Part shown: positions 1 to 5,901 of the stretch, piece by piece | How the letters are laid out: the number at the start of each line of letters is the position of its first letter | Numbering within the stretch: position 1 is the stretch's first letter | NCBI GenBank assembly: GCA_013372965.1 | Contig: JABXIR010000159.1 | Location: forward strand, 1 to 6,198 | DNA length: 6,198 bases | From: Gammaproteobacteria bacterium | GTDB taxonomy: Bacteria; Pseudomonadota; Gammaproteobacteria; Pseudomonadales; DSM-25080 | Direction of reading: 5' to 3' | The notes under the pieces: generated by a model | The model's database searches: none | What the model was told of the DNA's origin: nothing | The model's input: the letters and a program-made list of their open reading frames with translations, nothing else | Translations under genes and position numbers: made by a program

Positions 1-543
1 GGATCCAACTAAGTCGACATTGGTAAGTACGAGCGAGGCAATATCCGCTACGTAATCGACGTTGGTCGGCTCGATTTCAGACGACGTACCAACAAACGTA
101 AAGCGAGACCGAGGATCTGAAGCGGTTGCCGCATTGCCGATCACCTCGATGTCATTGTAAGGCGTCGACAAATGGATCGGGTCTTGAGCTAGGTCCAAGC
201 TCGCATCAACGTCGTTACCGAAAATAAAGCTAAGCGCACCGAGCTCACCCGACGCTCTGCGAATGTTATCGTACGCGGTAAAACCCGTCAGATCGAATAC
301 AAATCGATCAATCAAAGGGGTCGTTGGATCAGAAAAATATAACCCACTGATCTTACGATTCGACCAGCGCACCTGATCCTGAGAGAGACTTCCTAATGTT
401 AATACCGCATTGGAGCCCGTCTCACCAACGATACCTGACGAGTAGTAACTTAGACGCGCCTCATCAGACAACGCTGAAGACGCAGCAATAGACAAAGCGA
501 GGGCGATCGGGGCCTTGTGAAAAACACGTTTGCGAGCACTCAT
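1..543 (-). CDS. Exported protein of unknown function, N-terminal part (runs off left edge)
   Basis: An open frame of 181 codons without a stop runs from the ATG at 543 to the left edge, so the C-terminus is missing. The start is supported by an AAGGA ribosome binding site about 5 bases upstream. The protein begins with a basic stretch (R4, K5, R6, K10), then a hydrophobic core (roughly residues 11-21, APIALALSIAA), and a small-residue region ending near SSALS before DEAR. This fits a Sec signal peptide with probable cleavage around residue 26, so the product is likely periplasmic, outer-membrane or secreted. The mature part is rich in S, T, N, D and G with alternating hydrophobic residues (for example VFDLTGFTAYDN), which suggests a beta-rich fold. 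No cysteine or metal-binding motif is visible. I do not recognise the family. It diverges from the transaldolase gene and need not be related to it. Confidence 0.75.
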   Translation of the reverse strand, partial: MSARKRVFHKAPIALALSIAASSALSDEARLSYYSSGIVGETGSNAVLTLGSLSQDQVRWSNRKISGLYFSDPTTPLIDRFVFDLTGFTAYDNIRRASGELGALSFIFGNDVDASLDLAQDPIHLSTPYNDIEVIGNAATASDPRSRFTFVGTSSEIEPTNVDYVADIASLVLTNVDLVGS

Positions 544-568
544 AATAGTCCTTTCATAAAAAATTCTG

Positions 569-574
569 CTTATA
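569..574 (-). promoter_or_regulatory. Candidate -10 element for the left-edge exported protein
   Basis: Read on the minus strand this is TATAAG, a 5/6 match to the sigma-70 -10 consensus. It lies about 25 bases upstream of the ATG at 543, which would leave a short leader containing the AAGGA ribosome binding site. No good -35 hexamer lies 16-18 bases further upstream, so the assignment is weak or the promoter needs an activator. Confidence 0.3.
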
Positions 575-708
575 CAGGTTAGTCTAGCTCAGGTGATTGT
601 AAGAGCAATTAAAATCTACCTGTTAAATCACCACATCAACGACACTTCGCGAATTACGGATGGTATTAAACACGGTTTCGTATTGTCATAGTTAAGAGGT
701 AAGGGACT

Positions 709-717
709 TGCTAAACT
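709..717 (+). promoter_or_regulatory. Candidate extended -10 for tal
   Basis: The sequence TGCTAAACT resembles an extended -10 (TGn followed by a hexamer matching 4/6). It would start transcription about 30 bases before the tal ATG. No convincing -35 sits at normal spacing: TTGTCA at 683-688 is too far away, with a 23-base spacer. A ribosome binding site AGGAA at 744-748 follows, 6 bases before the ATG. Confidence 0.25.
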
Positions 718-754
718 GTCACTAAATCCTTTCAAGTCTACCTAGGAATACAAC

Positions 755-1693
755 ATGACTTCGAAGCTAGAGCAATTAAAAACGTTTACGAAAGTTGTCG
801 CCGATACTGGAGACATCGACGCAATCGCGAAATACGAACCACTCGATGCGACCACCAATCCAAGTCTGCTCTTGAAAGCAGCACAACTTCCTCGTTACGA
901 ATCACTGTTCACCCGCTCAATCGAGATTGCCAAAAATTCGAGTATCTCTGACGCCTGTGACTTTCTGGCTGTACAGATTGGCCGGGAAATTCTGCAAATT
1001 ATCCCGGGTCGCATCTCGACTGAAGTTGACGCACGATTGTCTTACGACACGCAAGCGTCGCTCGCGAAAGCTCGCAAGCTTATCCAAATGTACGAGGATG
1101 CGGGAATTTCGCGTGACAGAGTCCTCATCAAGTTAGCGTCAACGTGGGAAGGTATCCGAGCGGCAGAGATACTCGAGCGTGAAGGAATCCAAACAAACCT
1201 CACTCTACTCTTCTGTTATGAACAAGCGGTAGCGTGTGCTGAGGCGGGTGTTTACCTCATTTCTCCATTCGTTGGCCGAATCCTTGATTGGTACAAAAAG
1301 CACGAGGGGGTCGATGGCTACCCCGCCGAAAAAGACCCAGGCGTGGTATCGGTCAAACGAATCTATCAATACTACAAGGCTCACGGATACAAAACCGTGG
1401 TCATGGGCGCGTCCTTCCGAAATACGGAAGAAATCGAAGCGCTTGCGGGCTGCGATCGTTTAACCATCGGTCCGTCACTGCTCGAAGAGCTGGCCAATGA
1501 TCAGGGTCCGTTAGAATGTGTTTTGTCAGATACCGGTCAAACTGAACAACCTCCAGCCAACAAAATCAGCGAAGCCCAGTTCCGGTTCGCACTAGGACAA
1601 GACGCAATGGCAACCGAAAAGCTCGCCGAGGGCATTCGTAATTTTGTCGCAGACCAAGAAAAACTAGAGCAGTTAATTAGAGACGCAATGTAA
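755..1693 (+). CDS. tal: Transaldolase (TalB-type)
   Basis: Cytosolic enzyme of the non-oxidative pentose phosphate pathway. It moves a dihydroxyacetone unit between sedoheptulose 7-phosphate and glyceraldehyde 3-phosphate, giving erythrose 4-phosphate and fructose 6-phosphate. The 312 residues match E. coli TalB (317 aa, compared from memory) along the whole length. D17 lies in VVADTGD and N35 in DATTNPS. E90 lies in GRISTEVDARLSYD. K126 in DRVLIKLAST is the Schiff-base lysine (TalB K132). N148, S170 and R222 in GASFRN also align with active-site positions. F172 matches TalB F178, which favours transaldolase over fructose-6-phosphate aldolase activity. AGGAA at 744-748 supports the start. 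The stop overlaps the start of the TerB-domain gene (TAATG), so the two are probably co-transcribed and translationally coupled. In enteric bacteria some transaldolases belong to the RpoS regulon, which is of interest beside an RssB-like gene. Confidence 0.97.
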   Translation: MTSKLEQLKTFTKVVADTGDIDAIAKYEPLDATTNPSLLLKAAQLPRYESLFTRSIEIAKNSSISDACDFLAVQIGREILQIIPGRISTEVDARLSYDTQASLAKARKLIQMYEDAGISRDRVLIKLASTWEGIRAAEILEREGIQTNLTLLFCYEQAVACAEAGVYLISPFVGRILDWYKKHEGVDGYPAEKDPGVVSVKRIYQYYKAHGYKTVVMGASFRNTEEIEALAGCDRLTIGPSLLEELANDQGPLECVLSDTGQTEQPPANKISEAQFRFALGQDAMATEKLAEGIRNFVADQEKLEQLIRDAM

Positions 1694-2127
1694 TGCTAAA
1701 GCGGCTATTTGATTGGGCGAGTTATAAAGAACCAGAGGCGTCGGCTCCTTCTGCGGAACAAAGCGCCGTTGCGTTGCTATATATGCTTGCTAAGTCTGAC
1801 CAAGAAGTTGATAACGTCGAGATTGATACCATCAGATCAGCCGCTTTATCGCTCGGGCTTGCACCCGATGAGATTGACCTAACCTTAACAGAAGCCGAGC
1901 AAATGGCCGACCAAGCCACCTCCGTGTATGAATTCACTCAAGGCATGAGCGAATACATGCCCTACGAATGGCGCGTTAAACTCATCGAACTCCTTTGGCA
2001 GGTTGCCTACGCCGACGAGCGCATTGACAAGTACGAAGAACATTTGATACGCCGAGTCTGTGATCTACTTTACGTGTCCCACAGTGAATTTATTAAACGA
2101 CGAAACATCGTGCGCGATGGGAATTAA
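1693..2127 (+). CDS. TerB-domain protein (tellurite-resistance TerB-like, COG4103 type)
   Basis: A small cytosolic, acidic, all-helical protein of 144 residues. Two similar helical halves each carry the TerB-type acidic pattern: D36 to E43 in KSDQEVDNVE, and D108 to E115/E116 in AYADERIDKYEE. This is the classical TerB fold signature, in which acidic residues from the two halves may bind a metal ion. The C-terminal part (RRVCDLLYVSHSEFI) is typical of the short stand-alone TerB-like proteins common in proteobacteria. Their precise function is unknown, and there is no terZACDE operon here, so a tellurite role should not be assumed. Its ATG overlaps the last base of the tal stop codon (TAATG), and I see no independent ribosome binding site beyond the A/G-rich end of tal. 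This points to translational coupling. The 3' end overlaps the convergent STAS gene by 4 bases. Confidence 0.85.
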   Translation: MLKRLFDWASYKEPEASAPSAEQSAVALLYMLAKSDQEVDNVEIDTIRSAALSLGLAPDEIDLTLTEAEQMADQATSVYEFTQGMSEYMPYEWRVKLIELLWQVAYADERIDKYEEHLIRRVCDLLYVSHSEFIKRRNIVRDGN

Positions 2128-2615
2128 TGAGCCTCACAAGACTCTAGCTGTGCTACCAAATCCGAAAATCGTTCATTGTTATCATCGCTGAGCGACATCA
2201 ATATTCGGTGAGCTTCAATCACGTGGTCTAACGCTGATTCGTTATCACAGGGCTCAATCGCGTGCGACTGATAATGGTCTGCTTGGAGCGATACAGGTTC
2301 GCTCCACAAAGTAGCCACCTGATCCATGCACATCGTCTGAAGTAAACGCTGCATATTTTCGTTTGGGGCATAGAGCACCGGATCAACCTGACAGCATTCC
2401 TTCGAGCGTATACATAACTTGGCGATCAACCCCAACGTGGTTGAGTCGGCATTGGTCGCTTCACTAAAATCGATAATTAAACGATTAAAGCCGATTGCAC
2501 AGATCTCTTGAACACACTCATCGAGCGTTTTGCATAATGGAACCCGCACATCACCAACGAGTTTCAAGATAAAGCTGTTATCAATCCGCGCTGACAGGAT
2601 TTGTTCGTTGCTCAT
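2124..2615 (-). CDS. STAS-domain anti-sigma-factor antagonist (RssC/HsbA-like)
   Basis: A 163-residue cytosolic protein whose first about 105 residues form a STAS domain. It begins MSNEQILSARIDNSFILKL, with the core motif IIDFSEATNADSTTLGL. S58 in ADSTT aligns with the serine phosphorylated in SpoIIAA/RsbV-type antagonists. Such proteins bind an anti-sigma factor or other partner when unphosphorylated. The last about 55 residues are an acidic, probably helical extension absent from minimal STAS proteins. The frame extends 4 codons upstream to a TTG at 2627, but the ATG at 2615 has a GGAA ribosome binding site 6 bases ahead, so I prefer it. The gene overlaps the 3' end of the PP2C response regulator gene by 35 bases, and that enzyme is the obvious candidate for removing phosphate from S58. 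From memory, Pseudomonas has an rssB-rssC pair of the same layout. No cognate kinase is in the window. Confidence 0.85.
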   Translation of the reverse strand: MSNEQILSARIDNSFILKLVGDVRVPLCKTLDECVQEICAIGFNRLIIDFSEATNADSTTLGLIAKLCIRSKECCQVDPVLYAPNENMQRLLQTMCMDQVATLWSEPVSLQADHYQSHAIEPCDNESALDHVIEAHRILMSLSDDNNERFSDLVAQLESCEAH

Positions 2616-3816
2616 CGAGGTTTCCAAACTTCAGCCAAAATACAGTCACGTCATCTGGGATAGATGAAATCGTATCAATCCCAAAATCCAGTGCAATATC
2701 AGAAAGTCTATCAGACCGCTGGATTTGCGCTAGCCACTTTGACTCTTTTACGAGTAAGTTTTCTTCGTCGATTAATTCGAGGATGCCATCACTCGCCAAA
2801 ACCAGCGAATCACCCGGCAGAATATCAACGCTGTACGACGGCCATTCGCCGACGTCATTCATACCAACTGGAGGGCCAACACCCTCAAGATACTCGGCAT
2901 GACCGCTTGCTCGTTTCAGTGCCGGCAGCGGCAAGTGCCCAGCGACCGAGTAATGCAATTTCTGCGTACGATTATCGTAAACGCAGAAGATCATGGTCGC
3001 ATGTTTATCGAGCTCAGCGTCGATTAAACGTCGATTGATTTCCTTCATCACATCGCCGGGTGCTCGGAGATGTCTCGCCGAATCATTACGGAACTCTGAG
3101 ACTAGCGATGACGACAGGTGCTTCAAAAAAACCGTAACGAAACCTGCTGAAACGCCGTGTCCCGTCACATCCGCTATGTAAGCGACACAATAGCGCGAGC
3201 TGAGATCGAACGCACCCAAAAAGTCACCGCTCACGTAAAGCTGTGGTCGCCAGAAGTACTCGCCTTGAAGCGATTTGAGTTTCATAGGCGTTGAAGGAAG
3301 CATGGCCTGTTGAATACGTCGTGCCGCCGTGTTGTCGCGTTCGAGCGTCTCTAAAGATCGTTGCAGCTGTTCATTAGACGCTTCGATTTGCTCGCGATAA
3401 TTTTGGTTCTGCACCTTAATATGACTGGATTCTATAGCGCGCTGAATCGTCCATTCGAGCCGCTCAACATCTTTGATCGGTTTCGGAAAGAAATCGTAAG
3501 CTCCCAAGCGTAGAGCTTTGAGAATATTGGTAGATTCACTATGTGCCGAAATGACCACAATCGGCGTGTCTGAGTTGTGTTCCTTAAGTGCTTCCAAGAC
3601 CGAGAAGCCATCTAAAAATGGCATCGACAAATCGGTTACGACAACGCTCGGATGCTTCGTCGTCAGCAGAGCCAACCCCATCTCTCCGTCTTCGGCTTCG
3701 ATTACATCGTAGCCAGATTGTTGAAGATAGAGTGACAGGCTATCGCGAACGGAATCATCGTCCTCGATCAATAAAATGGTATCTTTGGACGTTAGATTCG
3801 CATCAGTACTCGTCAT
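2581..3816 (-). CDS. rssB: RssB-like response regulator with C-terminal PP2C (SpoIIE/RsbU) phosphatase domain
   Basis: A 411-residue cytosolic regulator. Residues 12-130 form a receiver domain with acidic pocket E18/D19/D20, phospho-acceptor D62 (VVVTDLSMPF), S90 and K112 in FPKPIKD. The stretch KALRLGAYDFFPKPIKDVER closely resembles E. coli RssB. Residues about 135-165 look like a coiled-coil linker. Residues about 165-397 form an RsbU/SpoIIE PP2C phosphatase with AARRIQQAMLP, SGDF (D198), ADVTGHG (D216), ASDGILEL (D343) and PDDVTVF (D389). All metal-ligand aspartates are present, unlike E. coli RssB, whose PP2C domain is degenerate. It therefore probably dephosphorylates a partner, most likely the STAS protein encoded just downstream (35-base overlap), under control of receiver phosphorylation. 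A role in RpoS turnover or partner switching is inferred. The frame extends to a GTG at 3933 deep inside mlaA, but the ATG at 3816 (GGGG 5 bases ahead, 14-base overlap with mlaA) starts just before the receiver domain. Confidence 0.9.
   Translation of the reverse strand: MTSTDANLTSKDTILLIEDDDSVRDSLSLYLQQSGYDVIEAEDGEMGLALLTTKHPSVVVTDLSMPFLDGFSVLEALKEHNSDTPIVVISAHSESTNILKALRLGAYDFFPKPIKDVERLEWTIQRAIESSHIKVQNQNYREQIEASNEQLQRSLETLERDNTAARRIQQAMLPSTPMKLKSLQGEYFWRPQLYVSGDFLGAFDLSSRYCVAYIADVTGHGVSAGFVTVFLKHLSSSLVSEFRNDSARHLRAPGDVMKEINRRLIDAELDKHATMIFCVYDNRTQKLHYSVAGHLPLPALKRASGHAEYLEGVGPPVGMNDVGEWPSYSVDILPGDSLVLASDGILELIDEENLLVKESKWLAQIQRSDRLSDIALDFGIDTISSIPDDVTVFWLKFGNLDEQRTNPVSAD
2622..2625 (-). 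promoter_or_regulatory. Ribosome binding site deciding the STAS gene start
   Basis: GGAA on the minus strand, 6 bases before the ATG at 2615, inside the end of the upstream response regulator gene. The longer reading would start at a TTG that overlaps this very site, so the ATG is the better start. Confidence 0.6.
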
Positions 3817-4642
3817 CTTCGCCCCAGTCGCCGCCAAAATCGTCGAACTCGACTTCATCATCGTACACACCGTCGTTGACCAAGTATTCTCGCTGCTGCA
3901 AGTAAGCCTGACGGATAAACGAGTAACGGTCACCCGTAATAAAAGCTTCTGCCTCGATTAGCTGTGATCGAGTACTGATACCCTCCAAAAAGTACATTTG
4001 ATTACGGGTTCGTATGGGGCGAACAAAATCTTTGTAGTCATAGGTGCCATCGACCAATCGTCCTGGTGCATCGCGCATCGAGCTCGGACCGTAAATCGGC
4101 AACATGATGTATGGACCACTCGGCACACCGTAGTAGCCCATCGTTTGGCCGAAATCCTCACCACCTAGGCGAGGGAAGCCCATGGCATTAGCCGCATCAA
4201 ACACACCGAAGACACCCACGGTCGTATTCGCTAAAAAACTTCCAGCGTAGATTCCGGCGTCCTTAAACTTCAGCTGAAATAGCGCATTGACCGTGTTTGA
4301 GATGTGATCGAGGTTATTGAAAAAGTTGTCGACGCCTTGCTCCATGGGATCTGGTGTGACGTACTTGTAACCATGAACAATTGGCAACAAAACGTATCGA
4401 TCCGCTACGTCGTTGAACTCAAACATGGCACGATTCAGGGTTTCGAACGGATCGTTGTTTTCGTATACAACGGCTTGAGATTGACCGAAATCATCGAAAC
4501 CCGCCTCGTCGCCGTATTCGTCGACGAGGAACTCATCTACTCCAGACGCATCAACGCGTTCTTCGCTCACCTCGTCGGTTTGAGCAAATACGTAGGTCGA
4601 GCAAGCCAACAAAGCAACCGCAAAAAGGGACTGTGTTTTCAA
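3803..4642 (-). CDS. mlaA: MlaA/VacJ family outer-membrane lipid asymmetry protein
   Basis: MlaA sits in the outer membrane with porins and removes mislocalised phospholipids from the outer leaflet, passing them to MlaC and the MlaFEDB transporter. This 279-residue form has the family core at about residues 63-255: NDPFETLNRAMFEFN, then FLANTTVGVFGVFD, then EDFGQTMGYYGVPSGPY with LPIYGPSSMRD, then LEGISTRSQL. A leader MKTQSLFAVALLACSTYVFA precedes QTDE. It could be cut by signal peptidase I after VFA, or processed as a lipoprotein at C14 (LLAC), so anchoring is uncertain. Acidic extensions flank the core, each containing FDDFG (residues 49-53 and 266-270). I chose the TTG at 4642 because GGAAG lies just upstream and a normal signal peptide follows; the longer frame starts at another TTG (4657) directly after a stop codon. 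It is the first gene of an overlapping unit with the RssB-like and STAS genes. Confidence 0.92.
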   Translation of the reverse strand: MKTQSLFAVALLACSTYVFAQTDEVSEERVDASGVDEFLVDEYGDEAGFDDFGQSQAVVYENNDPFETLNRAMFEFNDVADRYVLLPIVHGYKYVTPDPMEQGVDNFFNNLDHISNTVNALFQLKFKDAGIYAGSFLANTTVGVFGVFDAANAMGFPRLGGEDFGQTMGYYGVPSGPYIMLPIYGPSSMRDAPGRLVDGTYDYKDFVRPIRTRNQMYFLEGISTRSQLIEAEAFITGDRYSFIRQAYLQQREYLVNDGVYDDEVEFDDFGGDWGEDDEY

Positions 4643-4646
4643 AAAA

Positions 4647-4651
4647 CTTCC
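4647..4651 (-). promoter_or_regulatory. Ribosome binding site deciding the mlaA start
   Basis: GGAAG on the minus strand, 4 bases before the TTG at 4642. No in-frame ATG is available near the signal peptide, and an in-frame TAA closes the frame immediately upstream of the alternative TTG at 4657. The gene therefore appears to use a TTG start. Confidence 0.55.
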
Positions 4652-4718
4652 ACACAATTAATTAATATGCTTAAAGAATATCACAGAAATTATTCTGGAC
4701 GCCAAGATTACCTGCTTC

Positions 4719-4753
4719 GAAAAACGAAAGAAGGCGCCTTAACGGCGCCTTCT
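4719..4753 (-). terminator. Rho-independent terminator of the porin gene
   Basis: A perfect 10-bp stem (arms 4729-4738 and 4744-4753, GGCGCC-rich) closes a 5-base loop. On the minus strand it is followed by the T-rich run TTTCGTTTTT. It begins about 20 bases after the porin stop codon. On the plus strand no T-run follows, so it acts for the porin transcript only. It implies that mlaA and the genes below it have their own promoter within 4643-4728. Confidence 0.88.
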
Positions 4754-4774
4754 AGAGAGAAAACAACGATTTGC

Positions 4775-5752
4775 TTAGAATTTGATTTCTAAACCAACAC
4801 CCAAGGTATTTTCTTCTGCTTCCATACCGGTCAATGATTCTGCATCGATCGCCGAATAGTAAACGAAGGTTTTAACCGCGCTGCTAAGCTTGTAGTCAAC
4901 GCCCGCTGTCGCCATGCTTAGCTGGTCAACAATGGTTTCGCCGTTGGCATCAACCCAACCATCAGCAATGCCGACTGGCTGGAAACCACTTGCATACAGC
5001 CCCCAAAATCGGAAGTCATCCATCTTGTACGAGGCGCTTGCCATAACGGCGTCGCCCAAGTCGAAGCCATCCGCTGTTTCGGCAGTTTGCGCCATACCGC
5101 CCACTTGGAAGTTACCCATGGTGTACTGCACAGAGCCACGAAGGATGTTGGCGAAGCCCGCATCGGATTTTGTTTCGCTGTCGTACGCAATCGCTGCGGT
5201 CAAGTCGCCCGCGCGGTAATTCGCAGAAACCGACATGTGAGCGAACGCGCTGTCGTCGTCTTGACCCTGATCAAGAAAGGTTTGCGCTGCAAAAGTGAAA
5301 CCGCCAAAGCTCGGAGTTTTATAACCGACCACGTCATCAAAACGCTCTTCTCCAAGGAATACCTGCTTGATGTCAGCGCCCGCTAAATCGCTTGAGTAAT
5401 CGACTTTACCCTGCGACGTTTTAAGGAGACTATCGACTCGACCAGTGTACACTTCACCGAAGCCGCCACGCAGACCCGCAAAGGTGTTACGTTGTTTGAA
5501 AATATCGTCATCATCATCGACCGAAACTTCGTACTCTAACTGATAAAAAGCTTCTAAGCCTTCGCCTAGGTCAACGGTTCCTTTGACGCCCAAACGGGAA
5601 GCGTTCGAGGTTGCGTCCCACTCACGATCTGTACCGTCATCCTGATTAACCACGGATACATTTGCCTTACCGTAAAACTCTGGCCCTTCGGCTAACGCCA
5701 CGCCAGACAATGTCATCAGTGCAATTGCCGCTGCTATAGGTTGTTTGTTCAT
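4775..5752 (-). CDS. Gram-negative porin (general diffusion porin, Porin_4 type)
   Basis: A 325-residue outer-membrane beta-barrel channel, presumably a 16-stranded trimeric porin. A clear signal peptide (MNKQPIAAAIALMTLSGVALA) is cut after A21, giving a mature protein starting EGPEFYGKANVSV. Family signatures are SRLGVKGTVDLGEGLEAFYQ (residues 52-71) and FKQRNTFAGLRGGFGEVYTG (85-104). The constriction loop probably follows at about 105-132. The chain ends GVGLEIKF, with the terminal phenylalanine that the BAM machinery recognises. There are no cysteines, and it is strongly acidic, with five aspartates at 79-83 and more in the predicted loops. The ATG is preceded by GGAG at a 7-base gap. The gene has its own terminator downstream and an AT-rich control region with 11-bp-spaced half-sites upstream, so it appears monocistronic and tightly regulated. 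Substrate preference cannot be read from the sequence. Confidence 0.93.
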   Translation of the reverse strand: MNKQPIAAAIALMTLSGVALAEGPEFYGKANVSVVNQDDGTDREWDATSNASRLGVKGTVDLGEGLEAFYQLEYEVSVDDDDDIFKQRNTFAGLRGGFGEVYTGRVDSLLKTSQGKVDYSSDLAGADIKQVFLGEERFDDVVGYKTPSFGGFTFAAQTFLDQGQDDDSAFAHMSVSANYRAGDLTAAIAYDSETKSDAGFANILRGSVQYTMGNFQVGGMAQTAETADGFDLGDAVMASASYKMDDFRFWGLYASGFQPVGIADGWVDANGETIVDQLSMATAGVDYKLSSAVKTFVYYSAIDAESLTGMEAEENTLGVGLEIKF

Positions 5753-5804
5753 TTTGGCACTCCAAGTCGGTCTAAAAATCCAAAAGGTTAGTTTGTTTTA
5801 AACG

Positions 5805-5865
5805 ATTATTAGACAAAATTATTACAAAAATATGACGAATCAAAAATATTACATATACGTGACAA
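5805..5865 (-). promoter_or_regulatory. Porin promoter with candidate Pho/OmpR-like box array
   Basis: On the minus strand five half-sites resemble TTGTCAT. Downstream-to-upstream they lie at 5810-5816 (TTGTCTA), 5821-5827 (TTGTAAT), 5832-5838 (TCGTCAT), 5848-5854 (ATGTAAT) and 5859-5865 (TTGTCAC). The first three are exactly 11 bp apart, as are the last two, with 16 bp between the groups. The pair at 5838-5821 forms an 18-bp Pho-box-like element. It is followed after exactly 10 bases by AATAAT (5810-5805), a 5/6 match to a -10, as in the E. coli phoA promoter layout (from memory). No -35 hexamer is present, as expected for an activator-dependent promoter. The region is AT-rich, so some matches may be chance. 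OmpR-family regulators other than PhoB bind similar tandem repeats. Confidence 0.45.
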
Positions 5866-5901
5866 ATTAAACGCAAGTCGTCGCTGCACGTTAGTTGTAA
5901 A

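Noticed and set aside
1..6. GGATCC (BamHI site) exactly at the window start.
   Set aside because: It is part of a continuous open frame on the minus strand and gives no sign of vector or a cloning junction.
540..557. Five-codon minus-strand mini-ORF (MKGLL) whose TGA overlaps the ATG at 543.
   Set aside because: It contains the ribosome binding site of the main gene and is too short to claim as a leader peptide; probably chance.
1693..2127. Tellurite resistance locus suggested by the TerB domain.
   Set aside because: No terZ, terA, terC, terD or terE neighbours exist in the window. Stand-alone TerB-like proteins are common and not tied to tellurite.
3817..3933. A 39-codon longer N-terminus of the response regulator, starting at GTG 3933.
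   Set aside because: It lies wholly in the mlaA coding region, encodes low-complexity residues unlike a receiver domain, and the ATG at 3816 starts just before the receiver with an acceptable ribosome binding site.
4675..4705. Possible mlaA promoter, TTGGCG and TATTCT on the minus strand.
   Set aside because: The 19-base spacer is too long and each hexamer matches only 4/6. A promoter is expected here because of the upstream terminator, but I cannot place it.
4304..4792. Plus-strand open frame of 162 codons antisense to mlaA.
   Set aside because: It is the reverse-strand shadow of a clear mlaA gene, runs through the porin terminator, and shows no recognisable family.
5881..5901. Possible terminator after the DUF2063 gene.
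   Set aside because: Only 4-5 interrupted base pairs can form and no T-run directly follows, so no terminator can be supported.
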